Notes: generated by a model not told the origin, from the sequence alone. A stretch of DNA of 64,000 nucleotides from Euborellia annulipes (GCA_023213315.1 JAKCPI010000492.1:558001-622000), one strand, 5' to 3'. Positions 44,380 through 55,408 are shown, numbered from the stretch's first letter. A program made the numbers and translations.

Positions 44380-44640
44380 CTTTGTCCGTGGTCCGTAGTG
44401 CCGTAGAGTAAGTAAATGTAGTTGACGCAACAAACAGCGAACGCAGCAAGGCCGATCTACTGCAAGCCTGCCTACCAGACAGCTAAGCAAGGCCTGCCTG
44501 ATGCTCATCTTTGCAATGTTGCCATATCTCTGAGAAAGAAAGAGCAGGCACCACCATGCCCTTGGCAGGTCGACGCTCTTCACCTACACCTACACCGCAC
44601 AGCCATACTAAATAAATGGAACGTGATTTAAAGCACCTCG
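44380..44640. other. CG-richer island, unassigned
   Basis: Free of the dispersed repeats and richer in GC (CTGCAAGCCTGCCTACCAG, CCTTGGCAGGTCGACGC). Frames of about 70 codons are open on both strands without recognisable domains. A promoter or untranslated exon is possible. Confidence 0.25.
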
Positions 44641-44802
44641 CAAAACTTCCTTTTAGTTGAATTATAATAATAAAATAAAAATTTGTTGACAATTTCGAAT
44701 TCACATATCTTTTCCAATTGTATCTTCAGCTTCTTTAAAAAAAAATAAATAAATAAATAGATGTTAACTTGGGAGGACATAAATAAATATTATTGTTATA
44801 AA

Positions 44803-44905
44803 GTCCGTCCTCCGCGAAAGCGTGAAGTCTTGGTTCGACTCCAGGGGGCGCAATTTTCGCCCAATCAAACACAAACGCATCTCACAAATTTGTTATCTTA
44901 AACGA
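44803..44905 (+). mobile_element. tRNA-derived SINE B copy
   Basis: Matches 16878-16985: CCGCGAAAGCGTG, GGTTCGACTCC, GGGGGCGCAATTTTCGCC, CACAAACGCATCTCACAAA. Confidence 0.6.
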
Positions 44906-45389
44906 TATATTGACTGGCTTATTTATAATCTTCGAGCGTTGATTGAAAAAAATTCCAACAATTATTATATATTGGATCTTAATAAAAATGAAATCGTTTA
45001 ATATTAAAAAAGTACTAGCACCTTTTGGCCGATTTTATTGAAAATCTAGAAATCTAGTTTAAATATCAAATTTCACAATCGCTCAAAATTTTTGAATTTA
45101 AAAAGACCTCAGAAATTGATTTTGTTGAAATCTCATCAGTGAATTTTTTGCGTTCGTAATACTTTCCTTATCCTTATTATATATAGAAAGTATTTGTAAA
45201 ATGTTATACAAGAGTGGATTAAAATGGGGTGAAATCCCCCTCCACCTCTAAAGGTTAAGGTCTGGTTTCAAAAAATCAGGGTTAACCCAGGTTTAATAAG
45301 AAATGACTTCTGATATTCTCTTTTTACCCGCTGCTACTCCGTTCCAAACGTAAATTTACTACTACGCAAAAAAAGAAAAGGCCTCATTT

Positions 45390-45725
45390 TTACTTTCTCT
45401 TATCTTATATATTTATAGGCCTATATATATGAGAGAGAAAGTATTGCGATCATGTCAAAAATTCGATGTCGAGATTTACACTTTACTAATGAAATATTTC
45501 AGATTTTTCAAATTCATTTTTCTGCTCTTCCTTCCATAGAGCCAATGTTAAATCCCTATGGGGACTTTTTACAAATATAAAATTTTTTTTTCAATTCTTA
45601 TTAAATTTTGGATTTATTTAGGATGCTCTATTGTGTATAAAATATCTCAGTATGAGATTAAAATTTTAAAAAATAACTATAGTTTATTTCGAGCAGTCAA
45701 CAATTAAACAACAATGCAAAGTAGT
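45390..45725 (+). repeat. Family L copy with internal deletion
   Basis: Left hairpin at 45392, CAAAAATTCGATGTCGAG, then a jump to ACACTTTACTAATGAAATAT and on to CAGTCAACAATTAAACAA. Confidence 0.8.
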
Positions 45726-46554
45726 CAAGTTTGGGACAAATTTTTTAACAACTACTCTCTTCAATTGGTTGAACATTTTCAAATTGGCTTAAATTTTATA
45801 CAAATTCCTTGACCGTTTAAATGAAAGTGTGTAAAATTTCAGCCTCCAAAATCCATTATCTGGGTCAGGAACATCCAGGGTCTTGAAAGATTGATTTAAC
45901 ATTTTTTGTGTGTATATATTTGGTGGTGAATCCGAATCAAGTGACCACATGGCCCTCGGGAAACACTTGATTCAACAGCAAAAATATAATCATAAAAAAA
46001 ATAATGATGAAAAAACTCTGACTTGTCAAGTCCGATTCGAGACGTGTATTGAATATTAATATCTATCTGATTCAAATGAATAGATGTTAGAAATTATTTA
46101 ATTAAAAGATTGATTTTTATGGTACTTAGTAAATGGAATATGAGATAAAAAAATTAGTCTTTATTTTTATATAATAAATCTCTTGAAGACAGCAACCTTG
46201 ACTTGGCGTAATATGTAATTAATTATCTTTATTTACAATTGAACTTTATTACCTAAATGAGTCTACTTTATCGAAAGCGCTTAAAGTAATGATTCCCAAA
46301 TTTATTTTAAAAAATATTCAGCCCCCCCCCCCCCATAAATTACCTTTTTTAAGCTAATAAAGATATAGTAAAAAATTGGAATATGATGTAAATAAGACAC
46401 CTTGAAACTTGAAATTAGAAAAATTATAAAGCCAGGCCCCTCGATCGTTCCACTCCACCCTAGGGGGTGGTATCGACCATTTTGGGAAACAAAGGGTTGT
46501 CTTAAAACTGACTTTCGGCCTGATGTTTAAAATTTTTATTACAATCTTATATTA
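45726..46554. other. Unassigned, shares a segment with 63410-63470
   Basis: GGTGGTGAATCCGAATCAAG and GACCACATGGCCCTCGGGA at 45920 correspond to GGTGGATCAAGTGACCCCCT with GGTCTCTGGGA at 63450. A C run lies at 46322-46334. Confidence 0.4.
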
Positions 46555-46700
46555 CTTCTCCCCGTAGGGATTTGACATTGGCTTTATGGAAGGAAGAGCC
46601 GAAAAATCTGAAATACTTCATTAGTAAAGTGTACTTCAAACAATTTTAACGAAAAATTTTACTGATATATTTTTTAAACAGCATCTAAAAAATTGTAGAT
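46555..46700 (-). repeat. Family L fragment, minus
   Basis: CCCGTAGGGATTTGACATTG, GGAAGGAAGAGCCGAAAAAT, AAAGTGTACTTCAAACAATT. Confidence 0.75.
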
Positions 46701-46807
46701 AATTGTATTATTTATTTTGATCAAGTCCAATCTCAAACTACCTAATAATCAATGTAATTATTGAAACAGAGTTTTGAAGATGCTTTTCATCTATATTGTA
46801 TTTACAC

Positions 46808-46856
46808 CAGGGGCGTATATATAATTTTTTCGGGGGGGGGGGGGAGGGGGCGAACT

Positions 46857-46889
<33 letters not shown>

Positions 46890-46899
46890 GGTGGGGGGG

Positions 46900-46931
<32 letters not shown>

Positions 46932-47234
46932 AAGGGGGGGAGGGGGGGGGGGGGGGTGGGTGTGGGGTGGGGGGGGGGTTGGGGGGGGGGGGGGGGGGAG
47001 TCATTTATAAATATCTCCCCCTCAATACACAAAAATATTTTAAAAATACCCCTCTCTAAGACTAAAGTTTTATCAAAAAAATGCTGATGTATTAATATAT
47101 TTCATTTTTTTTTTTTTTTTTTTCATTTCTTTTATTTATGCGACTATGCACTATGTCAAACAAAAATATAGATATTGGCCATATACTCGTAATTCGGGGG
47201 GGAGGGGGCTGGCCTCCCCTTCTACACGCCTCTG
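46808..47234. mobile_element. hAT-like G-run MITE (CAGGGGCGTAT) with homopolymer patchwork
   Basis: Ends CAGGGGCGTATATA and ACACGCCTCTG; TSD ATTTACAC at 46800-46807 and 47235-47242. The centre (46830-47000) is a chain of long G, T, A and G runs. Proline- and glycine-rich open frames here are artefacts of the runs. Confidence 0.88.
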
Positions 47235-47281
47235 ATTTACACCATTGAAATATTTTTTTCTAAACAATCATTTGTCTTCTA

Positions 47282-47712
47282 AGAGCCGGTTGCTTCACAT
47301 ATAGTTAACTATCAAACTAATCCGACCAATATCAAATCATCGATATAGTAAACAAGAACCTTCGAGTTAAAAAAAATGAGTTTTTCACATATAATTATCT
47401 ATCTGAGGTATAAGGAAAGTTTTGTGAAGTTAGTAACTAAATTAAAGTCATCATTTATAAAATTTATTAAAAATTAAAATAATAAATCAAAGCTAATTAA
47501 TTTTTTAACAAAAATTAAATAAACAAGGCTTGTGTTTCTAATTTCACCCCTTAGTTAAGCCTTATACCCAACTTTGAGTCATAGCTAGGTAACTACGACC
47601 TTGGTTAAATAAAATCATATGATTAGCTTAACTAGATGTGAAAATGCTTGAAAATCATACTCAACTAGCTTATACGAGGGATACCTAGTTAATAAAATGT
47701 GAAGCAACAGTG
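47282..47712. mobile_element. MITE with CCGGTTGCTTCAC-type ends, copy 3
   Basis: Left AGAGCCGGTTGCTTCACATA, right AATGTGAAGCAACAGTG, with the CATATGATTAGCTTAACTAG interior of the family. Confidence 0.75.
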
Positions 47713-47804
47713 TTATATGTCAATTGTTCGATTTACATTAAGAAGACTGTTTACTAGTAATTCATTTGATCCAGTTAATCTTACTTGATTTCTTTCAGGA
47801 AATT

Positions 47805-48005
47805 TGTGAAGAGCTCACTTCCAGCTCTTTTGCATTAACTTTAAGGATCTCTTTTGCTCTCCTCATTGCCCTTGTGAACCTAAATCATTTGCATAACCCA
47901 AGATTTGAATGCCCTCGCTTCCCCTGGTGTGATTTGCCTAATGAGATACTCGAACGCAAGATTGAAAAATAACGGCAATATCCCTGCTTAAGACCACAAT
48001 CAATC
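47805..48005 (-). pseudogene. Non-LTR retrotransposon reverse-transcriptase relic
   Basis: The minus strand shows, across three frames, GLKQG, then FFNLAFEYLIRQI, EARAFKSW and LGYANDLGSQG, ending KEILKVNAKELEV. This is the RT palm order (GLkQGd..SPlLFNlaLe.., ..YADD..) of LINEs such as RTE, Jockey or I. The catalytic YADD appears as YAND, and frames are broken. Only about 65 codons remain. Confidence 0.72.
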
Positions 48006-48179
48006 ACAGACGGGTCAGAAAGTTGTTTCTATCACGAGCTCATGTTCAGACATTTTTCTTTTTAACCCTATCGCTCTTTGTTACCTCAACAATTAAGAAG
48101 AGGGAGTAAATTAATTCATGAGATAAGAAGCTTTTTTAATTGACTCTTTTTAGTTAGTCAGAGCTTTTACTTTTTTTAT

Positions 48180-48575
48180 ATCATTTTCTATGATTGACTT
48201 TCGAGTCTTTTCACATCTAGTAAGCCAATCATATGATTAAATAAGACGTCCAGATCGTAGTTGACTAACTCTCAGTTAGGTATAAAGTTTAACTAAGGGC
48301 TGAAATTAAAAACACAAGCCTTGTTTATTTAATTTTTTGGGAATTTTCAAATTTTTATTAAAAAATTAATTTGCTTTAATTAATTATTTTAATTTTTAAT
48401 ATTTATTTTACTTTATTAAGTTGCTAACTTCACAAAACTTCCTTATATCTCAGATATCTAATTATATGTGAAAAACTCATTTTTTTAACCTGAAGTTTCT
48501 TGTTTACTATATCGATAATTTGATATCCTTCGAATAAGTTTGCTAGTTGACTAGATGTGAAGCAACCGGCCTTTA
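48180..48575. mobile_element. MITE with CCGGTTGCTTCAC-type ends, copy 4
   Basis: Right end AGATGTGAAGCAACCGGCC; interior CTTTTCACATCTAGTAAGCC and TTAACTAAGGGCTGAAATTA. The left end is damaged. Confidence 0.65.
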
Positions 48576-48597
48576 AATATTTAGAAAAAAATATTTC

Positions 48598-48792
48598 AAT
48601 GGTAATAATTTTTATAAATGTATTAACTTACTAACTTCACAAATCTTTCTTTATACCTCAGATAGCTATATGTAAAAAAAAAATCATTTTTTTTAACTTG
48701 AGGTTTAACCGCATGTTCTTGTTTACTATCGGATGATTTTCTATTAGTCGGATAAGTTTGCTAGTTGACTAGAAGTGAAGCAACCGGCCCTA
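48598..48792. mobile_element. MITE with CCGGTTGCTTCAC-type ends, half copy 5
   Basis: Only the right half remains, from TTACTAACTTCACAAATC to AGAAGTGAAGCAACCGGCCC. Confidence 0.65.
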
Positions 48793-49544
48793 ATACTGAT
48801 GGAAGAATGAAAATGCAATTTAATCAAAAGTAGATTAGATGATAAATCGAGAAAAGAAATCAGCAAATGTAAGAGATTTTGCATCTTCAAAACAATTTTA
48901 TTAATTTCATTGGAGATGACCATCAAATAAATTTCCTTATAATCTCTAGATTAATTAATTCAATGCACTGTATAGATGATAAGTGAATGAGAGAAATCAG
49001 TCACTGTAGAACATCTACATTTATCCACTGAACATAGGAAGATTAAAAATTTAAATTTTTCCATCACAATTGTGACTATTATCCCTCCCCCACCCTATCT
49101 AAAAAAAAAACATTCGTATAAAAAAATTGAGTTTATTTTGAGATGTAAGTGGTAGATAATTCGCGTCGATTCGTTTCTTTTCTATATGAATCTATAAACA
49201 AAAAAACATCTGTCTATCTGACCAATGTTATGCCAAGAAAATTTATTTTGTGTTTCTCTCTGAATTTTATGTTAGCAAAGGAAGTCTGTGTTATTGATTT
49301 CGTCTTTAGATAGGTAGCAAATCGAATCATCGATAATTTTTAATTTAATTATTATTATTATTTTTTTTTTTTAATAATTTGTTTCTCTGAGATCTTCCAG
49401 GACTAAGTTTGCTTAAAAAGGCGCGGTCTTGTTAATCATTCATTGATTGTCACAATTTTAATTTAGAATTTATTTTCAATTCAACAGCTTCTAAAAATAA
49501 TTTTCGATTAGTAATTGACTGATCCGCGCAACCACTTAGGGCCG

Positions 49545-50080
49545 GTTGCTTTACTTATAGTCAACTAGTAAATTTATCCGATCATCATATATTAAACAAG
49601 AACATGCTTAACCTTCGAGTTAAAAAAAATAAGGTATAACGAGTATTTTAATTAAAATAATTAATAAAAGCATTATTTATAAAAATTATTAAAGATTAAA
49701 ATAAATTAAAATAAATAAAATAATTAAAGCTAATTGATTTTTTAACAAAAATTGTAAAATTTCAAAAAAAAAAAAAATTAAATAAACAAGGCTTGTGTTC
49801 CTAATTTCATCACACACTTAACAATGGTTTGACATTGTTTCAAATTTCACTCCTTTATTAAGCCTTATACCGAACTTTGGGTCTTGGCTACTATTTAATT
49901 TATTTTAAATTTTAATCATTTTTATAAATGATATCTTTATTAAGCTAACTTCATAAAACACTCCTTATAACTCCTTATAAAAAATACCGAACTTTGGGTC
50001 TTTTCTAAATAAAGTCATATTCAACAAGCTTATACGAGGGATAGCTAGTTAATTAGATGTGAAGCGACCGGCCGGCCCTT
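49545..50080. mobile_element. MITE with CCGGTTGCTTCAC-type ends, copy 6
   Basis: Left AGGGCCGGTTGCTTTACTTA, right AGATGTGAAGCGACCGGCCG; interior CCGAACTTTGGGTCTT occurs twice. Ends in GGCCGGCCC. Confidence 0.75.
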
Positions 50081-50259
50081 AAATGAATCTTTCTTTATAT
50101 AAAGAAATTTTATAACGGTCCTCCTCTTTCTGGGGGTTGCAGCTCCACTGGTTGGATAACACTCTATTAGTTGATTACGAACGCTATCATCTTTATATAA
50201 GTATATTTATTTCAATGTTAAATTAAATATCTGTCCATTCCAGAAGCTCCTGGGGTGTA

Positions 50260-50382
50260 CAGTGAGGGACAATATTAAATCACCCCCTTGAATTTTCTCA
50301 TTTAGTTATTTCATTGTTTTTATGAAATACAGTTTATATAAACTATGAAATAATCTGTTCCTCACTTTTATGTCACTCACTG
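50260..50382. mobile_element. Tc1/mariner-type MITE (CAGTGAGGGACAA), short copy
   Basis: Left CAGTGAGGGACAATATTAAA, right GTCACTCACTG, TA on both sides. At once to the right (50383) begins another TACAGTGGGTGATAAAG end, so two Tc1-like ends abut. Confidence 0.7.
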
Positions 50383-50450
50383 TACAGTGGGTGATAAAGT
50401 TTAACGACACCCTTTGCTTTTTCTCTATCTAATATAAATTTTGGTAAGTC

Positions 50451-50783
50451 TTTACTATAAAATCCGCTCCCACCAGAGAGCGCTGGCTTACACTTCACTA
50501 GTTCGTTCTTTTGACATTAGCTCTTCGTTCATGATTCTTTCCTTCTTTTCTTTTGCGCCTTGTTGTTTTTAATTTTTTTTATTCTAAGAGAAACCTAACT
50601 GCGTTTTGAATCGAAACAAATTCAAGTTGTTTAAAAAATAAGAAGATTATTACCTGATAAAAAATTAAAATGATAGTTTTAAAATTTAATTGAAAGAACG
50701 AATCCCAAAATGAAGAATGAAAGAATTGTGAATGAAACACGCCAGCGCTCTCTGGTGGGAGCGGATTTTATAGTAAAGATTGG
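50451..50783. repeat. Inverted repeat with CCAGAGAGCGCTGG ends
   Basis: Left CTATAAAATCCGCTCCCACC with AGAGAGCGCTGGC and the complementary right arm CGCCAGCGCTCTCTGGTGGG to GATTTTATAGTAAAG; inner GTTCATGATTCTTTCCTTC / GAAAGAATTGTGAATGAA. About 330 bp, MITE-like. Confidence 0.8.
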
Positions 50784-51508
50784 CCTAAATTAAATTTTGA
50801 ATATTATAAAAAATGTTTTTCGTTAGTTTCATTTTTATACATTTGAAGGAAACCACAAAAACTTTTATTTTAATTTTAATCTCGATATATGTACATTATA
50901 TATAGGCCAGAGAAAAAAAAACATGTCATATGTAAAGAGAACAGACAATGTACAAGTATGAATGATAATGAAATGTCACATATCAAGAGAATTAAATGCT
51001 TTTAAAATAATTCATTTCCGAAAAGGGTTTTTGTCTACCTCACAGTATAACTGATAATACTGTTTATAACAGGCTAATCTTAAGAGGTAAAATGTTTTGT
51101 TCGATGCCATGATTCTGTTTTTTATTCATTTAATCACAATTCGAGATTAGGTTCTCTGGTTACAGAAATCAGAAACTAATTCTAATAATCGGGAGCTGGT
51201 CGCTGGTTTTTTTCAATGTCATTAGTTTGTTGAAAACTAACTCGTCTCTTAAATTTCCTGATTATTAGTCGTAGTGTATTATTACAAATTAGACTAATGA
51301 ACTTTTTTTTTCCTATACAAGAATAAAGATATGAGATTCTAGAAATATTTTTCATGCTGAATTCAAATATCATTTCAGTTTTGCCCCATCAGACAGTTTA
51401 AGAGATGTTGAGAAAAATAATTTTAATAAATAATGTGCTCTAATCTAAATTAGAAATTTTGCATTTTCAAGATTTTTTTTAAGGCGACATGACACCTTTT
51501 AAAAATAT

Positions 51509-51902
51509 GTAGATCAGCGTTTTCCAAACTGTGAGGCGCGGACTAGCCTAGGGGGAGGCGCGAATATTGGCTACCAAGATCAATTTTTCAAATGATGGCT
51601 AGTTTTATAAATAAAATAATAAAATTTAGAAGATTCTGGGACGGAGGTTTTCCTTAATTAAAAACTCGATGAGCCGCAGTGGCACCATCAGTAGAGACTG
51701 TGCCACTGCGGTTCATCGAGTTCTTAATTAAAATAATAAATATGAATAAATAGAAAAAATATTTTTATATAAATTTATATTTTTTAGTATTAAAAATTTT
51801 TGTTTTTGTATTATTTTATTAAATGGGTCGAAGGGGGGAGGGTGTCATATGATTAAATATTTTTAAGGGAGGCGTTGTAACAAAAGTTTGGAAACCACTG
51901 GC
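51509..51902. mobile_element. hAT-like MITE (CAGYGKTTTCCAAACTGTGAGG)
   Basis: Left CAGCGTTTTCCAAACTGTG with AGGCGCGGACTAG, right AAAGTTTGGAAACCACTG. The TTTCCAAACTGTG..CACTG ends are typical of non-autonomous hAT elements. A second copy at 53806-54063 shares the whole layout. Confidence 0.75.
51651..51735. repeat. Perfect-looking hairpin, 33-bp stem
   Basis: CTCGATGAGCCGCAGTGGCAC and its inverse GTGCCACTGCGGTTCATCGAG flank CATCAGTAGAGACT; TTAATTAA extends the stem. It lies inside the MITE at 51509-51902. Confidence 0.8.
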
Positions 51903-52319
51903 CTAACTTCTATAAAATTATACTATGTGTAAAACCCAAAGGCGGATCCAGGGAAGTTTTTCAGAGTTTTAATTTTTTTCTGACTAGAAGCGAAGCTCGC
52001 CGAAGGCAATAGCATTGTTAATTATTTTATTTATTAGGTTTGGTTAAGGGGTTGAAAAATTGAAAAAAAAAAAAATGTTTTTTAATTTATTTTAGCTAAA
52101 TCGAAGCCAAATAAATAAAAAACATTCAAAAAAATAGCGTTGATTATATTTTGATTAGGGAGGATGAAGGGTTGATTATTTAAGAAAGGCATTGGAATAT
52201 TCCAAATCACTTGTTGACATTTTTTTTCCATCTCTAAATATAGTTAGATTAGAGCAAAAGGTATTTTTTTTACTTTTGATAAAAAGGGAATTATTATTTT
52301 CATCTATTTATTCCTATTC

Positions 52320-52495
52320 GAAGAGAGAGACGTCTCTCGTTCAGTCGAGCGTGTGGCCGCGTGGCAGGCGGGCCTGCTATTTGCCTTTTTCAATTGTGTT
52401 TAAAGTGAATCAAAGTGAATAATTAATATAGTGTAACCCACCCTGACCTCACCGTCAACCAGCACACCCTCTTGAGTGTATTATTAAAGGTAATT
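52320..52495 (+). other. CG-richer island, possible untranslated exon
   Basis: GAGAGAGACGTCTCTCGTTC, GTGTGGCCGCGTGGCAGG and ACCCACCCTGACCTCACCG stand out from AT-rich flanks; AAAG-GTAATT at about 52488 could be a donor. No coding potential is evident. Confidence 0.22.
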
Positions 52496-52689
52496 ATTAT
52501 GCATTTTATCGTTGAAAAAAAAAATGATAGAAATAAATAATTTGACTGCGAAAAACGATTCTTTTGAATATGAAATTAAATATTTTGTATTTCACTAAGG
52601 GTAGAGGGAAAATATAAGCTGTTGAAATGGGGAGGGGGAGTGTAGGTGTCATTGAAAAAAAATTAGTTTTTTATTTTTTAATCTTTATT

Positions 52690-52865
52690 TTTTTAAACAC
52701 TCACTTTGTTCTCATTCACACTCAACACTCACACACACATTCACACAGTCTTTTTGGCAACTCAGGCCATAAAGACTTAATACGATAACCGTTATTAATT
52801 AATAATATACATATTGGGGGTCCAGGCATTTCTATTTAAGCCATTTGGTAACCCTTTCGGGCTGC
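52690..52865 (-). mobile_element. SINE C, 5'-truncated copy
   Basis: Shares the tail (CACTCACACACACATTCACA), GGCAACTCAGGCCATA, ATACGATAACCGTTATTAAT and TTTAAGCCATTTGG with 22030-22175 but lacks the tRNA-like head. Confidence 0.6.
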
Positions 52866-53284
52866 CGCATTTCCTTAAAGGGAGGGGGAGATATGAAGGC
52901 ATTAACCAGGGGGGTTAATGCCCCATCCCCTATAATGCACAAAGATATTAATGTTTTTTACTTTTACTAAAAAATAAGTGCATTCCGTTTGAGTTAAAAT
53001 TTATATTCAATATTTTGCAAATAGCTTAGTGAGATAGAAACATTTTAATGTCATTCTAAAATTTCTTATTACTGGGGCGGAATTAATTTTTGAACATTTC
53101 GAAACTCTCTTAAACAGATAATAATAACACTGGGTAACTTAGGAACCCATCGAATCCCTTGCAGAATTATGTAGGGATTTTTTTAATAAGGTAGAAAAGT
53201 AAAATATGATTAGTTAGAATTTTACTGGGTTGAGTTACCGCATCTTTTTGTATATAGAACTAATCTCAATTCGGATTTGAATTT

Positions 53285-53545
53285 TTACTTTCTTTTACCT
53301 ATGTGTATAAGTTAATATACATATATATAGAGAGAAAGTATTGGATTCATGTCAAAAATTCGATGTCGAGACTTTGATGGATATACACGTTTTGAGGTCC
53401 CCTGAATCCAAAAAAGTGGTTTTCGCAACATGGTCTGTCTGTGTGTCTGTTTAGGTTCAATTTAAAGCATGAAGGAATTGAGCTAGGAGGTTGAAATTTT
53501 ATATTTAAGTTAGGCACCCCCCTAGGGCGTGAAAATAAGATTTGA
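53285..53545 (+). repeat. Family L copy (left end only)
   Basis: Left hairpin at 53287, ATTCGATGTCGAGACTTTGA, GTGGTTTTCGCAACATGG, GAATTGAGCTAGGAGGTTGA; cut off at the foldback element 53562. Confidence 0.82.
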
Positions 53546-53561
53546 GAAAAATATTTTTCTT

Positions 53562-53769
53562 CAGGAATGAAAGTTAAAAAAAAACGCAGCCAGAATTTTT
53601 TCTTTGAAAATATATTTTAACAGCTGACGTTTCGGCTTTGGTCAAAGCCATCCTCGGAGCTGTTAGTGGTCATCCGAGGATGGCTTTGACCAAGGCCAAA
53701 ACGTAAGCTGTTAAAATATATTTTCAAAGAAAAAATTCTGGCTTCGTTTATTCTAACTTTCATTCCTGA
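53562..53769. repeat. Foldback element with hammerhead-like core
   Basis: Arms 53562-53660 and 53670-53769 share CAGGAATGAAAGTTA, GAATTTTTTCTTTGAAAATA and AACAGCT. The minus strand at 53660-53629 reads CCGAGGATGGCTTTGACC, then AAAGCCGAAACG; the right arm repeats it with GGCCAAAACG. Confidence 0.85.
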
Positions 53770-53805
53770 TACAAATTTCACCAGCCATAAAATACCCTTA
53801 TACCA

Positions 53806-54063
53806 TCGTTTTCCTAACTGTGAGGCGCGCCTCCCTAGGGAGGCTCGGACTAGTCTAAGGGGAGGCGCGAATATTGGCCACCAGGACCAATTTTCCAAAT
53901 GTTTGCTAGTTATAAATAAGAATAAAAAATATTTTTATATAAATTTATATTTTTTAGCATTAAAAATTTTCGCTTTTGTATTATTTTATAAAATGGAGGG
54001 GGGGGGTCATAAGATTAAATATTTTTAAGAGAGGCGTGGTAACATAAAGTTTGGAAACCACTG
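53806..54063. mobile_element. hAT-like MITE, second copy
   Basis: Left CGTTTTCCTAACTGTGAGGC, GGACTAGTCTAAGGGGAGGC, GGCGCGAATATTGGC and right AAAGTTTGGAAACCACTG match 51509-51902; the hairpin of that copy is absent here. Confidence 0.72.
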
Positions 54064-54455
54064 ATGTAGATAGTTAAAATACATATAAAATTTAAGTTTC
54101 AGCCCAATCGGACGTCATTTTGACGTCCAGCAAAAGGCTTAAATTTAGAAAAATCGAATTTTTTAAGTTTTTTTTTTTTTTTTTTTTTGCTTTGGTCACC
54201 CCTAATCCAATTTTTAGTATCCCTAGTTGCAAAAAACACATATTTTCGATATTCTATAGTTCTTTAGTTTTCTAAAAATCATTCATTCGTCAAAATCTGT
54301 TGGTTATTAACGAAACTATTAACAAAATAGTTAAAAAAATATATAGGCCTATAATATTGATAGTTAAAAGTTGATCCCTATCAGCAAAGCGCCTATAGAT
54401 AATAGTTTGGTTAATAATCAACAGATTTTCACAAACACTCTCAGTACATAATGAC

Positions 54456-54717
54456 CAAGGGCGGATCCAATCTCAGGGGGAGTAATCTGGTGTGACTCGT
54501 CGCACAGCACACTATTTTTTCTTAATTTCGGTAATTTAAAGGCGCATTCTGTTCTTGTTTGCCAGAATATAAATACAAATCAAATTTTTAAGTATTAATT
54601 TTTAAAATCTTACATTAAAAATAAATTTTTTTTTTCGAAAAAAATGTATTCTTTTCAAATCTCGGGGGGAGTAATTACCCCCTTTACCCCCCCCCCCCCC
54701 CCTTGTATCCGCCCTTG
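54456..54717. mobile_element. MITE (CAAGGGCGGATCC) carrying the hairpin motif
   Basis: Ends CAAGGGCGGATCC and GTATCCGCCCTTG; near-perfect 8-bp TSD ATAATGAC / ATAATAAC at 54448-54455 and 54718-54725. The interior holds ATCTGGTGTGACTCG and CGCACAGCACAC, shared with Family L hairpins, plus C runs. Confidence 0.85.
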
Positions 54718-55408
54718 ATAATAACACACTATTTCTAACAATTTGGTCATTGGATTTGTTATATTATAAATAATTTCTTTGAAGAAGATCAATAAATTGA
54801 CAATGGCTTGGCCCTGATGATGGTCATATATATGCGACCGAACCGTTGGCCCTGACACTTTATATTAAATAAAAATTTAAAAAACGACTAGCTGCGTTGC
54901 TCATTTGGGATTTCCTGAAACTTAAATTGTTTTATCAGCTATACACCTCAATTAAATATAGAAATATCGTAAATATGTTTTTTTCAATTAGGGATGGTAA
55001 AAATTGCATTAGGGGCGTCCAAAGAAAAAAAAAACTTAAAAAATTCGATTTTTTTACATTTTAAGGTGTTTGTGACCCTCGGATTGACCGTTGGCCGTTG
55101 ACCTCCGATTGGGCTGAAACTTAAAATTTAAATGTATTATAACTATCTGAATCTTTTTAAGCGGTGTCGCCTTAAATAAATCTTGGAAATGCAAAATAAG
55201 ATTCTATTAAAATTTATTTTTCTCTAAATCTCAAACTGCTTGATGGAAAAATTCTATCTACATATCTGAATTCAGTATAAAAATGTACTAGATTCACTAA
55301 TCAGATTTCTTGTGAAGAAAACCTTATTATTGTCAAATAAATTCAAACTTGATTATTTAAATTCACATTTATATAAATATACTGATTGAAAATTAGTTAT
55401 CGTTCCAG

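Larger units (their letters stand above)
51340..55290. repeat. Distant inverted arms, possibly the ends of one ~4-kb element
   Basis: Left-arm text (TACAAGAATAAAGATATGAG to AAGGCGACATGACACC, 51315-51500) recurs inverted at about 55140-55300 (GGTGTCGCCTTAAATAAATC, then CAAACTGCTTGATGG and TATCTGAATTCAGTAT). TTTCAGCCCAATCGGACGTC at 54098 resembles the inverse of 55080-55125. The inside is full of MITEs; no transposase is recognised. Confidence 0.45.

Noticed and set aside
46738..47087. Proline- or glycine-rich open frames on both strands
   Set aside because: They are translations of long homopolymer runs inside a MITE with clear ends and TSD.
47766..47972. Plus-strand exon after TTTCTTTCAG continuing the Raver-like gene
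   Set aside because: The minus strand of the same segment shows clear reverse-transcriptase motifs, so the plus frame is its shadow.
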